This document shows, piece by piece, positions 1-10,586 of a stretch of DNA of 64,000 nucleotides (its first letter is position 1; each line of letters starts with the position of its first letter). The position numbers were made by a program, and so were the translations under genes. Origin of the DNA: Tenrec ecaudatus (lineage: Eukaryota; Chordata; Mammalia; Afrosoricida; Tenrecidae). The DNA lies in assembly GCF_050624435.1 (NCBI RefSeq), contig NC_134536.1, positions 127,620,758 to 127,684,757 of the forward strand, read 5' to 3'. The notes under the pieces were generated by a model. It did not search any database, had not been told where the DNA came from, and saw only the letters and a program-made list of their open reading frames with translations.

Positions 1-1605
1 TCCATGTGTTTCCCCCCCACCCCCCCCCCCCGTAGGCTTCCTGGGACATAGGGCAGGCGAGGCGCGGTAAGGTGGACGGTGGTGGGATAGTGGTGCAGCG
101 GTAGCATGAGTGATGATGGCATGAGAGAGCTGGGGGCTGGGTCGAGGTGGGAGGGCGGACAGCCCATAGACGCAGAGTTGGAGCACTTGCTCCAGAGGGC
201 TCGGGGCAGGGCCCAGCAGCAGAGAACAAGAAGCTGTCCTGAGTAAGCACTTGGCTCTGAGTGCTTCCCTACTCCCACCCCACCCCCATCTTGAGTATGG
301 CCACTGGGACTGATGATCTAGACCAGGAGGGGCAGCGTCCTGGGTGGGGGGCAAACTGGGGAGAGGAAGGGGGTGGGGGCGGGTCCCAGCTCCACCTCAC
401 AGGACTCAGGCTTGGGCCCCTGCAGTCCACAGTGGTCTCCCCGCTTGTGCAGAGAGGTCAGGAGACTCTGACACCCAGTGTGGGATGGATTAGAGTCCGA
501 GGAAGGAGGGAGGAAGTCATAAGGTTAGGCAGGAGGCGGCCTGACCCTGGGAGGCACCTGGGCCAGAAGCCCAGTGGCTGGCTCGGAGAGGACAAAACCC
601 AAGAGGATTCCCTGAGTAGGGAGTACAATGAGGAAGTGTGGGAGGAACAAAGCAGACCCGGGTGATTCTGGATCACAGGGTGCCTAATGGAGTAGAGCTT
701 CTCCCTAGGGTGTCCTGGACTAATCTTGATGGGAGTAGACAGCCTCATCTTTCTCCCTCTGGGCGGCTGGGGTCCAACACGGGACCCCCTCAGCCACCAA
801 GGCTGTGAGGGCAGAGGGCAGAGGAAGAGGAAGGGCTCACAGCGTGACTCCCACACACTGGGGGTGGGGAGTAATGCCTCCCTTTTGAATCTGAGAGGAC
901 AGGAATGATCTGATTCCGCACCCACATCCAGTTGTGGACCCTGCTCTGACACACGAGAACAGACTTCAATCCCCCATCCAGTGACTTTCTTCACCACCCT
1001 AATTGGGGTGAGGGATGGCGTCGTCTCGGGGGTGCCATTCTTGAGAAAGGGCCCCGCCCCAGCCACCCTTGCAGCCTCAAACAACCTACCCCCACCCTCC
1101 CAAGGCCAGTCTGTGGGGAGCCGGGGAGGGCTCAGCCTCACGGAGACAGCAGGCACATAGGCCTCTTGTTCCCCAGGCAGGCTGGGCTTCAGTGTCTGTG
1201 TCGGGGCAGGCTGCCAGGCCTCAGCCTCTTCCTGCCTGATAGTGTGGGAGTGCCGCCAGAGGTTGAGGTGGGGGACAGAGGGGGAACCCCATACTGGCCA
1301 GTCCCCCTGGGCCTGAGGGCAGCCCAGTGGGTGGTGGTGCCGACAACAGAGAAGGACGGGAGTCACAAGGAAACACTGGCCTGGGTCGGGGTCAGTGTTT
1401 GGGCTCCAGGCCTGGCCCTCCCTTGTGGCCCCAGTAGGGGGCACTGCAACCCCTCTGAGGGCAAGAGGGCTCCCAGGCCCAGCTCTGGCCCAGCTGGGTC
1501 AAGCTCAAGCTTTGCTCATACCACACACACACATACACAGCCCACTCGCTCTCTGCCTTCTCCTGGGCATGAAGCCATGGCTGGAAGACAGCAGGGAACC
1601 ATGGA
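1..1605. other. Intergenic, downstream of SLC29A1
   Basis: GC-rich, mostly unique sequence. A poly-C tract lies near 13-31. Long open frames here lack protein-like composition and I recognise no exon. In human the next gene on this side is HSP90AB1, roughly 12 kb away; no part of it is visible. Confidence 0.6.
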
Positions 1606-1619
1606 GGGAAAAAAAAAGA

Positions 1620-2138
1620 AAGGTGAAAAGAAAAGGTCTGTTTATTTAGTAATAGTCTCTGAAGACACCAGGTCTCTATCGGGTACAAAAAGATGGCAGT
1701 ATAATGGCAGTTTGGGCAGGGTGTGTGAAGGGTTGGAACTAGGCATGGGGAACATCCTCCTGGACGATGGATCACGGTCAGTCCTGGGCGCCAGTCGCCA
1801 TGGTGCTCGGGCAGAACTCTGCACACACACCCATGGAGACCTAACAGACGTACTCCACTGAGCGAGTAGACTTTGGGGTCCTGCTCAAGTGGGGGCCACA
1901 CAGAGCCAAGTCGATGGCGGGGGGCAGGGGCTGAGGCGGAGACTGCACTCCCAACACCACTTCACTCTGGCCCCCAGGCCCACTGTGGTTCCCACTGTCA
2001 ACCTACAGGGGCCCCCCTCCTGGGCCAGAGGTCCATTCGAAGAGAAGAGAAACCCTCACCCCCCACTTCTGCCCATCCCTAACAGGCGGAAGGTGGCTGG
2101 CAGTAGGGGGGCAGGGCGATCCTATTGTCCATCTGTGC
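1620..2138 (-). other. SLC29A1: SLC29A1 3' UTR with poly(A) signal
   Basis: Non-coding sequence after the stop. A minus-strand AATAAA lies at 1646-1641, about 495 nt past the TGA, with an A/G-rich plus-strand tract (1608-1636) just beyond. The length fits the roughly 0.5-kb 3' UTR expected for this gene. The exact cleavage point is inferred. Confidence 0.7.
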
Positions 2139-2250
2139 TCACGCAATTGCCCGGAACAGGAAGGAGAAGACAGCCCCCAGGGCCAGGCCGAGGCACAGGA
2201 AGAAGGCCATGATGGTTCCCGCAGTCTCTGCGTCCGCTGGCTTCACTTTC
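2139..2250 (-). CDS. SLC29A1: SLC29A1 coding exon 12 (TM11, stop)
   Basis: 112 nt, residues 420-456 and TGA. Acceptor TCACCCTTAG|GAAAG. Encodes KVKPADAETAGTIMAFFLC and LGLALGAVFSFLFRAIA. Human ends in Val where this copy ends in Ala. Confidence 0.96.
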
Positions 2251-5200
2251 CTAAGGGTGAGAAGGCATGGCCACCGCCAGCCGGCCCTCAGTGTGCAGTG
2301 GACACCCCCTACACCCCACCCTGCATCCCTGACCCAGCTCCTTCCGTTTGAGGCGGACGAGTCCCCCTCATCCTGAGAACCTCTTTCCACCTAAGCCTGG
2401 GCACCTTGCCCCTACCCCCCACCCAGTCCTCTCCCTGGGGGTTACGTTCCAGGATCAGCCTCCATTTGCCTCTGCTGGGCACTACCCCCGCCCCCCAGAG
2501 GTCCCCAGCAGTGGTCCACTTGCCTGGGTCCAAAGCACATGCAGAGACTGGCAAGGTAGCCGTTGGAGAAGGCGAAGGCGGCCACAAGGAGGATGAACCA
2601 GGCGTCGTGCTCAAAGATCACGGGCAGGTGGTTGCGTGGCTGCACATTGCACAGGAGCAGCAGGGGCACGAACACCAGCCGAGCCACCACCAGGCCCGGC
2701 AGCCAGCGGCTGTCCTTCCCAGGCTGTGTGCGGGATACCAGGCAGTGCTGGGTCTCAGCCCCAAGAGAATACGCAGGCCCAGGGGTGCTGCTGGCTGGGG
2801 CCCCAGGAGCAGAAGGAAACCTCAGGGGCATTGATTCAGCAAGACGTGTGTGCGCACCCGTGTGGCATGCCTAGCCGCATATCTTAAGAGCGTAAGACAC
2901 AAATAGTCCCTTCCCCGCCTGCCTTCTCAGGTTCCCTTCCTGGGCCTCAAGGTGAGATCCCTGCCCCTTCATTCCCCCAGGGCTGTCCCCTCTACTTACC
3001 CATGTGACTACGGCTGTGAGGGTCCGGCCCAGCCAGTCGAAGACATTGAAAGTCAGGAAGCAGGACACCGGAATGAAGTACTTTCCTGGAAAAGTTGGGG
3101 GATTACAGGATAGCATGTCCCGGCCCTCACTCGACCCCCGTTTCCCCAGCCAAGGAAAGGGCAAGCAGACCCAGGGCGGTCTTGCTGGGGAGAAGAGGCC
3201 CTCCGGTCTCCAGCCCTACCCTGGGGGCCTCTGGCGCCCTCACCCCAATCACTGTCGCCGGCAATGCTGGACTTGACATCAGAAGTCACGGCGGGAAATA
3301 CCCCGATGGTGACGGTGAAGACGAAGCAGACAGAGAACGCCAGGACTGAGATCTGGGAAGAGGCCGGAGACGTACCCATGTCTATAGTTTCAGGGTGGTC
3401 CTGCAGAAAAGAGGGCCACCCGAGACACAGACACACGCACGTCCAAGCCCTGGGGCAAAGAGGGAGGAGGGAAGTGGGCCACACATACTTTCCTGAGGAT
3501 GGCTTTCATGGAGGGGCTGCTGCTGGATGCAGGCTGAGAGCCAGGGGCTAAGGTCCTGGGCTCCTCTTTGCTGGCTTGTGGCATCTCTCCTGGGAGAGGA
3601 AAGGTTGTAGAGGGAGCTTCAGTTCTCCGGGGAGAGGTGACAAGAGGCAACATTCCCCCAAAGGGCGGGGGTTAGCTAGAAGCACATCCCCTCAGCTAGC
3701 CCCCAGGCTCACCTATGCCCAGCCCACACCTCGCCCCAGAGCCTCAGGCCCAGCTGCTTTCTTGAGAACCTGAAATTGCTTCAACCACAGGTAGTCCAAA
3801 TCTCGGTTTTCTCCTTTCCAGGCCCTACTGCCCCCTCCCTGTCCCCGTGTCCTATGCTGTCTCGAGCACTCATCCTTGTCATTGCTCACACCGGCCTCGG
3901 CTGGCCTCAGCCCGGCTTCCCCGGGCTACTCAGACCTTTGCTGATGAGGCCCAGCTTGGTATCCTGCTCCGCAGGCCCTTCGAGCTTCAGCTGGTGGTAG
4001 AAGCGGTAGAATTCCTGTCAGAAAGGAAAAGATCGGGGGACAGAGATCTGGAGGTGAGGTCTCCTGAGTCCTGCTTCCCCATTTCCACTCTGGGGCGCTC
4101 TGTCCAGTGCTCACCAGCCGGGGCAGGCCCAGGTAGCAGATGATGGTCAGGATGACCACTCCACAGGCGGTGATGAAGTAGCCAAAGGCACTCTCCGACA
4201 ACTCTGAGCCACCTGGGGCAGGGTGGGGGGGCGGTGATGGCAGGGTCTTCAGTGTCGGTACTGATCCAGGTGCCACACCCTTGTCCACAAAAGCCAGGGC
4301 AGGAGGCGGGTGGGCAGCTGGACTTACTGGCGATGGCGCAGATCATGGCTATTGAGGCGAAGAAGCCCGCCAACCCCTGGCCGCTCATGATGGGGGTGGT
4401 GTAGTTGGCAGGTAGGAGGCCAGCCAGCCCAAACAAGCTGCCCTGAAGGATGGCACCGAACGCTGGGGGGACAGGGCGGGCATCAGCCAAGGAGGGGGGA
4501 CGGGGCTGGGGTCTGTGGGAAACCAGCCCAGAAGCCCTCAAGTCAGCCCCCAACTCATGTGGCACATGTGTATCAGAGCCGAACTGCTCCCTGGGCCTTT
4601 CTACGGAAGCACCTCTGGGGGAACTCCGTTTCACGAGCGAGCAGCCAAGCATGTTGACTGACCACCAAGGGACACGCACAGGGTTGCTGTAGTCAGTGCA
4701 CAGGACAGCAGCTGGTCAGTTAGGGGAACACAGCCTCCTGCTGTTGCTGCTTTCCCCACAGGGAGTCCAGACCCGGAGCGGCCCTTCTCTCTGCTCCCAT
4801 TCCAAACCCTGGTCCAGGCCTCTGGGCCTCCCCAGTCCATGATGCCCGTTCCCGCTTGGGAGAAGGATGGGGCTCCTTTGGGGCTGACCCTGGTTGATAG
4901 AACAGTGGCCTGGTGTAGGGGAGGCTGCGGCCTGACTTACAGTTGATGAGCATGATCTTGATCATGGTGAGGATGAAGAAGGGCAGCGGATCCATGGGCG
5001 TCTTCACGAGGACCGCTGTCACCATGAACACCAGCAGGATGGCCACCAGGCTGCCCAGAATCCGCACGGCCTGGGGGACCCTGTAAGGAGGGCAGGACAG
5101 GCGATCAACCAGGGGGCTGCAGTCTGAGGGACGTGGGAGGCAGGGAGGTCTGCAAAGACCAGGCTGGACACCCTACTTTGGGGACAGCAACCAGGGTCTC

Positions 5201-7230
5201 AGAACAGCTGAGTGTCCTCCAGACGCCTGGTTTTGGGTTAGGGACAAGCAACATATTCATTGAGGAAGAGCGGCCTTTCCCAGTAAGTGGTGCTGGGAAA
5301 ACTGGATCTCCACCTGCAATCGAATGAAACCGGACCACAGCTCACACCACGTACAAAAACCCACGGTGGATCCAAGACCTCACCAGAAACCCCACCAAGC
5401 GCAGTAACGATCGTCCATGAAAAACCAGGGACAAGCTCAAGGGCCCTCGTCCAAAGCAGAAACACACCACCAAACACAATGAAGAACAAGCACAGTCCGG
5501 AGACACAAGACCTTCTGAAAAGAGGACCACCTGTACGTGCATCCAAAGAACGAATTCAGCAAAGGAGTGAAAAGAGAGCCCACAGACTGGGAAATATTCA
5601 GCAATGATCCATCTGAGAAAGGGCCCGTTTAACAAATTGAGAGCAAAAAGCAACACCTTGATTAAGAAAAGCACACGCCATCCAATTAAAGTTGGCACAA
5701 GGCATGAATAGATAATTTATTAAAGATGACCTCCAGCCAGCTGAAACTCACAGAAGAAATGCAAATTAAAATGATGAGCTTCCACCTCATCCCGACAGGC
5801 ACTCTGGGGACAGTGTTAAAAAATAATCAAAACCAGAAAATCAAAAATGCTGGAGAGGACGCGGATACTGGTGTGCCCATACACTGCTGGCAGGACTGTA
5901 GCATCGTACGGCCACGATGGAAAATAGCCGGGCGCTTCCTTACATGCCCGTGAGACGCTGCCATCTCTCCACTGTGTCGAGCCACAGGAGGAACCACGAG
6001 CAGAGGCATGCACACCCACGGGCATCGGTGAAATTTCGGTAACAGCAAAAAGATGGAAGCACCCAAAACTCCCCTGTCGGGGACGGACTGGATAGGTGAA
6101 TGCTGGTAGATACACCCAGTGGAGTATTATGCACCTCCAAAAACCCAAGAGGGAATCGTGAAGCACCTCGCAACGTGAGCCAAATTAGAAGACATCACAC
6201 TCAGCGAAGTTGGTCAATCTCATCAAGATACGTATTTCATGAGATTATTATTATAGAATTTAAGAAATACCATAGCAATAAGGAAAATGGCTTTCCACAC
6301 CGAACCAAAGACTTTACAGGCTATGACGAGGGGCAGGGAGAGGAGAGAGAGGTGGGGGAAGGAGGGAGAGTGAGGGGAAACAAGAAAAGAGCCGCATCCA
6401 CAGGGTGGGAGGACACGATCCGGAAACTCACTGTTCAGATGGGCTGGGCTGTGAACGATGTAAAGTATGTTTTCCTTAATTTGAAATTAAAAAGTCAATA
6501 CAAAACCAGCACGAGGGTAGGTGGCAGCCCTCGACAACCTCCCAGTTTCCTTACCCAGCAGATCCAAATACTGGTCTGAGTGGTACAATAGTGGAAAAAG
6601 TACAATCAAAACTGACTTCCATTCTTTTGTGACTCAAGAGCAGGCGACAAACAAACATTTGCCAGTGGGCAGCTAAAGTATGACCCTGGGCCCCGCCCAT
6701 GCACAGCAAGTAGGAGGGAAGAAAATACAAATGCCTGAGAACAAGGAGTCCACCGGACCGATGGACTAGACCGATGGACTGCACACATCCCAGCCTTCCT
6801 GCGCCTGAGACCCCCGGAAGGGATCGCAGTGAGTGGTCCTGGAGGGAGCAACAAACCTCAAAATCATTAAAAAAAAAAAAAAAAAGACAGGGCTTACTGG
6901 TCTGAAAGACCCTGGTGTGCAACCTGTGTGATCGCATGGTCCCGAAGGGATCAGTTATCAGGCATCAAAGAACAAAAAATCATATCATTGGCTACACACC
7001 TCCATGATACGATCGCCGAAGACAAACGGGTGCATAAGCAAATGTGGCGAAGAAAGCTGATGGTGCCCGGCTATCAAAAGAGATAGTGTCTGGGGTCTTA
7101 AAGGCTTGAAGGTGAACAAGCGGCCATCTAGCTCAGAAGCAATAAAGCCCACATGGAAGAAGCACACCAGCCGGTGTGATCATGAGGTGCCAAAGGGACC
7201 AGGGATAAGGCATCCTGCAAAAAAAAAAGA

Positions 7231-7262
<32 letters not shown>

Positions 7263-10200
7263 ATATATATATATATCATAGTGAATGAAGGGGGAAATGC
7301 AGAGTGGAGACCCGAGGCCCAAGTGTTGACCACTGGAGATCCCCTCATAGAGGGGTTTAGGAGAGGAGATAGGTTAATTAGGGTGCGAGGTAGTACCGAT
7401 GAAGAACACAGCTTTCCCCCAGATCCTGGATGCTTCCTCCCCCCAACTACCATGATCCGAATTCTACCTTGCAGGACTGGATAGGGCAAAGGTTGTATAC
7501 TGGTGCATGTGGGAGCTGGAGGCACAGGGAATCCAGGGTGGATGATACCTTCAGGACCAGGGGTGTGAGAGGTGATGCTGGGAGAGTGGAGGGTGAGTGG
7601 GTTGGAAAGGGGGAACCGATTACAAGGATCCACATGTGACCTCCTCCCTGGGAGATGGACGGCAGAGAAGGGGGGGAAGGGAGACTCCGGATAGGGCAAG
7701 ATACGACAAAATAACAATCTATAAATTATCAAGGGCTCATGAGGGAGTGGGGAGGGAGGGGGAAGGGAGGGAAAAAAAAAAAGAGGACCTGACGCAAAGG
7801 GCTTAAGTGGAAAGCAAATGCTTTGAGAGTGATTGGGGCAAAGAATGTATGGATGTGTTTTATATGATTGATGAATATATATGTGTGGATTGTGATAAGA
7901 GTTGTATGAGCCCCTAATAAAATGTAAAAAAAGAAAAGAAAAAAAATGATTAGGGCAAAGAATGTACAGATGTGCTTTATACAACTGATATATGTATATG
8001 CATGGATTGTGATAAGAGTTGTATGAGCCCCTAATAAAATGTTTTTTTAAAAAAGACCCTGGTGTGAGACCTCTGAACCTGAGACCAGAGAACTGAGTGC
8101 ACCTCGGAGGTCCACCTGTCAGCCCGATGATAGATGATCCTTAGAACAATCAACCCCACCACATCAACAGGTAGCATCTGCCCAGAAGTAAAGTTCAAAA
8201 GCGGGGGAGGGAGGGGCAAGAGGGGGACAAAAGGAAGGGTAAATGGAACCAATAACCACTGAAAAGCAATTTGCTCTGTAAACTTTCACACACACACACT
8301 CTCGCGGGGTGTTGGGTGGTCTCACTTCTGGTGCAGGAAGGAGTTGAGGCAAGTGAAGATCAGCAGGGGCAGCATGGCACACAAGGTCATGACGTTGTTG
8401 AAGATGTCGCTGAGAAAAGTCCGCTCAGAAGAGGGTGCAGGGGGCATGGCGGAGGCCTGGATGCCCTTGGCCACTGGGGCAGTGCCCAAGGATGCATTCT
8501 GGGGCCTTTCCAGACGGTCTTTGAAATACTGTGGGAGTCGAGGAGGAATGTTGAAATCTGTCCCTGGGCCTATGGGTCAGAGGTAAGCCCTGCGTGCCCG
8601 CCAGCCACGCCCCTCGGGCCCGGGCCCAGCCTCACCAGTGTGGCCGTCATGAAGAAGTTCCAGGGTAGTAGCGTCCCCAGACCCAGCATGAAGAAGATGA
8701 TCCAGACAGCTTTGTACCTGGGTGGGGGGATGGGAGGGGGAACCCAAGTGATGCCCTCACCCACTACCCTCCCTGACCTGCCGTTGCTCCAGGTGCCCCT
8801 CTGATTGGGACTGGAGACTGGGTTAGAGACTTCTGTGTCGATGGGCCCACGGACACGTGTCCTCCGACAGGTGTGCTTACTGGGATCCAGGGCTGGTGTG
8901 GGGAAGGGAACCGTGGAGGCAGGTCCGGGACAAGGGACAAAATGACATGGCCGACACGACCTTGGTTCTCAGCCCAGGAAAACGGGGGATGCTGCAGGCT
9001 GGGAACCAGCGTGACCCCACATCCGGGGTCGGTTTTGGACGGGTGAGTAGAGAGCAAACAGCAAGTGACTGTGTCTCGCCTGCCCTCACCAGGGAGGCTG
9101 GAACTGATTATGGTGTTTGGGCAGGGATCCTGTGGCTCTCCAAAAGAGGGTTTCTGAGGTCAAGGAACTCCCAGCCTGCTCTGGGACAAGTGAGGCAGGC
9201 AGGCCGTGCCTCAGAGTGGCTGGGAAAGGAGGACGCTGGCCTGGACAGAACCAGGCCCCGAGGTGTAAACAAGCGCCGGCCGCCTCAGCTTTGGGCAGGG
9301 CACTGCCCCAAACCCTACTCCTCAGGGCCGTCTGGGGCAGGTCAACCTGGTCTGGAGGGTTAGCCGCTCCCCCACCTTCATCCCCACATACGACTGCCGC
9401 CGCCTCCCCACTGTCCCCCACTTCCCCCCCAGCTTTCTCCCTGGATGTCTGGGCTCAGCATAAGGTGCTCACAAACTGGCCTGGATCAGCGGGCCATGGC
9501 AAGCAAGCCCCCAGATTCTCTCAGCATCCTCCCCTTGAGAAAGGCACAGTGGGCTTGACTCACAGGCCCAGAAACCAGGGAGGACCTCCCAGCAAGGGTC
9601 AAACAGTGCAGAGCAGAGGGCCAGGAAGGCCAGGCTGTCGGTAAGTGAGCGCAACAGGGAGGGTGGAGATGGAAAGAAAAATGAGCTCGAGGCGACGAGG
9701 GATATTGAGGTCAGGCTGGGTGGGCGAGCGGGCAGGCAGCCCGAAGATGGACAGGAGGGCCTAATAAGGGCCGTGTATTTACTCCCTCTCTATACACCCT
9801 CTCCCTCCACAAACATCCCTGGGGCAGCAATCCTTGGCTCTCTTTTAAGATCCAAAAAGAGCCCCACAGAAATGCAGCTCCCGCCCAAGGTGCCAGGCCA
9901 GTAGCGGCCTGACTCTGGGCCCTGAGGCATGGGAGGCCGACAGGGCAGGCTTGGGGGGCTGTGATGGGGAGGCCTGCGCTGGGCACCTGTGAGCAACCAA
10001 CAGTTACGGCTCTCAGCTTTCTTGAGCCCTTAACCCTTTGGAGACCTGGAATCAAGCGTCAGCCTCTCCCTGAAACACGCTTGCCCAATGGCAATAGCGC
10101 GGCAAACTTGAAAGGCACTCTGGCAGCACCCTGCGTGGGAGAAGGGAGCCTTAGAGGAAGGGTGGGTGAAGGACACGGTGGGGAAGAAGTCAGCTGAGGT

Positions 10201-10586
10201 GAGGTGCTGGGCAGCTGAGGGAGGGCAGCTCCGCCAGATGTGCTTGGGAAACGCAAGGAGCTGCCAAGTCCCTCTCGGTGGTGGCGGTGGCGGCGAGAGG
10301 AGCCGAAAGTGGCCGGCTAGTTAGAGAGCAATAGTGGAAATATTGACAGGCCAGGGAGGGACTGCCACCCACCCACCGAAGGCACGTACGTACACCCATG
10401 TACACACACATACACACACACACAAGCGCAGCACCCACCCCTGACCCAAACATGACTACTTAGTCAGAAGGCTAGTCAGCAGAGGCAGGCAGACTCTAAA
10501 GCACACCACACCCAGTGGGCTGGGAGCCCTGTTAGTTAGTTAATACCCTCACCCCAATACCTGTCTTGAGGCTGATTGGTTGTCAT
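2139..10586 (-). CDS. SLC29A1: SLC29A1, equilibrative nucleoside transporter 1 (ENT1), 12 coding exons
   Basis: Plasma-membrane carrier for facilitated diffusion of purine and pyrimidine nucleosides (family knowledge). Twelve exons on the minus strand join in frame (5' to 3'): 10586-10561, 8717-8636, 8528-8326, 5080-4941, 4462-4328, 4212-4115, 4014-3936, 3589-3489, 3352-3244, 3085-3000, 2723-2524, 2250-2139. They total 1,371 nt, giving 456 residues plus TGA, the length of human ENT1. TM1 carries FMLGLGTLLPWNFFMTAT (residues 18-35); TM4-5 carries PIMSGQGLAGFFAS; the last segment is FFLCLGLALGAVFSFLFRA. The extracellular sequon N47-A-S matches human N48. The TM6-7 loop (about 229-288) is hydrophilic and Ser-rich. 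The N-terminus is one residue shorter than human, and a Leu (36) stands where human has Gln after TM1. All splice sites are GT-AG except the last donor (GC). Identification is by recall of the human protein; very secure. Confidence 0.97.
2522..2523 (-). other. SLC29A1: GC donor of the last SLC29A1 intron (GC-AG)
   Basis: The junction CAG|GCAAGT is the only donor that joins exon 11 to exon 12 in frame, giving GPRKVKPAD like human GPKKVKPAE. GC-AG introns are a minority U2-type class and usually need strong flanking consensus, which is present here. Confidence 0.88.
2524..2723 (-). CDS. SLC29A1: SLC29A1 coding exon 11 (TM9-TM10)
   Basis: 200 nt, residues 354-420. Acceptor CGCACACAG|CCTGG. The donor is GGACCCAG|GCAAGT, a GC donor with otherwise ideal consensus. 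Encodes PGKDSRWLPGLVVARLVFVP, a Leu run, then IFEHDAWF and FAFSNGYLASLCMCFGP. No GT nearby keeps the frame with exon 12. Confidence 0.95.
3000..3085 (-). CDS. SLC29A1: SLC29A1 coding exon 10 (TM8)
   Basis: 86 nt, residues 325-353. Acceptor TTTTCCAG|GAAAG, donor ACATGG|GTAAGT. Encodes KYFIPVSCFLTFNVFDWLGR and TLTAVVTW. The FDWLGR motif is a family hallmark. Confidence 0.95.
3244..3352 (-). CDS. SLC29A1: SLC29A1 coding exon 9 (TM7)
   Basis: 109 nt, residues 289-325. Acceptor CTTCCCAG|ATCTC, donor GATTGGG|GTGAGG. Encodes ISVLAFSVCFVFTVTIGVF, then PAVTSDVKSSIAGDSDW (extracellular turn). Confidence 0.95.
3489..3589 (-). CDS. SLC29A1: SLC29A1 coding exon 8 (Ser-rich cytoplasmic loop)
   Basis: 101 nt, residues 255-288. 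Acceptor CTCCCAG|GAGAG, donor AGGAAA|GTATGT. Encodes the second half of the TM6-7 loop with the run PASSSSPSMKAILRK. In human this loop carries phosphorylation sites (family knowledge); the serines are retained but not at the same spacing. Confidence 0.94.
3936..4014 (-). CDS. SLC29A1: SLC29A1 coding exon 7 (start of cytoplasmic loop)
   Basis: 79 nt, residues 229-255. Acceptor CTGACAG|GAATTC, donor AGCAAAG|GTCTGA. Encodes EFYRFYHQLKLEGPAEQDTK and LGLISK, the first part of the central cytoplasmic loop. Confidence 0.95.
4115..4212 (-). CDS. SLC29A1: SLC29A1 coding exon 6 (TM6)
   Basis: 98 nt, residues 196-228. Acceptor TGCCCCAG|GTGGC, donor CGGCTG|GTGAGC. Encodes GSELSESAFGYFITACGVVI followed by LTIICYLGLPRL, matching the human exon residue for residue apart from a few conservative changes. 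Confidence 0.96.
4328..4462 (-). CDS. SLC29A1: SLC29A1 coding exon 5 (TM4-TM5 core)
   Basis: 135 nt, residues 151-196. Acceptor CCCCCCAG|CGTTC, donor TCGCCA|GTAAGT. Encodes FGAILQGSLFGLAGLLPANY and PIMSGQGLAGFFASIAMICA, the most conserved signature of the family. The glycines here correspond to human Gly154 and Gly179, which affect transport and inhibitor binding (family knowledge). Confidence 0.97.
4941..5080 (-). CDS. SLC29A1: SLC29A1 coding exon 4 (TM3 and start of TM4)
   Basis: 140 nt, residues 104-151. Acceptor CCTTACAG|GGTCC, donor CAACT|GTAAGT. Encodes VPQAVRILGSLVAILLVF, then the short polar turn and PFFILTMIKIMLIN. It is separated from exon 3 by the L1-filled intron, and the reading frame is preserved across it. 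Confidence 0.96.
5225..8057 (+). mobile_element. L1 LINE, 5'-truncated, antisense in SLC29A1 intron
   Basis: Begins in the ORF2 C-terminal part near GGTGCTGGGAAAACTGGATC, the usual mammalian L1 block, and passes the conserved GCTGGAGAGGACGCGGATAC and TGGAGTATTATGCA stretches (about 5850 and 6120). A long 3' UTR follows, containing (AT)n/(GT)n at 7231-7276. It ends in GAGCCCCTAATAAAATG plus A-rich tail. ORF2 remnants are broken by stops, so it is dead. The last 110 bp or so occurs twice in tandem (about 7830-7930 and 7950-8045), each with AATAAA. The 3' UTR type recurs throughout the window and defines a lineage-specific L1 family. It accounts for nearly all of the 3.2-kb intron. Confidence 0.9.
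7231..7276. repeat. (AT)n(GT)n(AT)n microsatellite
   Basis: Alternating AT, GT and AT dinucleotides within the L1 3' UTR, likely grown from its A-rich tract. Confidence 0.95.
8058..8275 (+). repeat. L1-like 3' UTR fragment
   Basis: Starts with GACCCTGGTGTG, also found at about 6910 inside the L1, and continues with purine-rich sequence resembling the L1 ORF2-3'UTR junction. It abuts coding exon 3 (8326) with only about 50 bp between. It could be part of the same insertion or an older piece. Confidence 0.45.
8326..8528 (-). CDS. SLC29A1: SLC29A1 coding exon 3 (extracellular loop and TM2)
   Basis: 203 nt, residues 37-104. Acceptor CCCACAG|TATTTC, donor CAGAA|GTGAGA. Encodes the large first extracellular loop with the N-glycosylation sequon N47-A-S, then DIFNNVMTLCAMLPLLIF (TM2). 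The loop is the most diverged part of the protein, as expected for this family; TM2 is nearly identical to human. Confidence 0.95.
8636..8717 (-). CDS. SLC29A1: SLC29A1 coding exon 2 (TM1)
   Basis: 82 nt, residues 9-36. Acceptor CACCCAG|GTAC, donor ACACTG|GTGAGG. Encodes the first transmembrane helix, including the Trp-Asn pair (W28, N29) and M32, which corresponds to human Met33, a position linked to dipyridamole sensitivity (family knowledge). The final codon is CTG (Leu) where human ENT1 has Gln. Confidence 0.96.
8718..10560 (-). other. SLC29A1: SLC29A1 intron between coding exons 1 and 2
   Basis: About 1.8 kb of GC-rich intron with no repeat or additional exon that I recognise, apart from a short CA-rich stretch near 10,400-10,424. 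The absence of young repeats contrasts with the next intron. Confidence 0.7.
10561..10586 (-). CDS. SLC29A1: SLC29A1 coding exon 1 (start codon)
   Basis: Reads ATG then TTNQPQD and the first two bases of an Arg codon, ending at donor AG|GTATTG. Human begins MTTSHQPQDR, so this matches with one residue lost (SH to N). The 26 nt plus the next exon restore the Arg-Tyr junction. The ATG context is CCATAACCATGA, moderate. Upstream 5'UTR exon limits cannot be fixed from sequence alone. Confidence 0.92.

Noticed and set aside
458-1444. Minus-strand frame of 328 codons downstream of SLC29A1
   Set aside because: GC-rich non-coding flank; no recognisable domain and similar-length frames overlap on the plus strand.
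7133-7984. Minus-strand frame of 283 codons in the SLC29A1 intron
   Set aside because: Antisense of an L1 3' UTR; the same sequence appears at many other L1 3' ends in the window.
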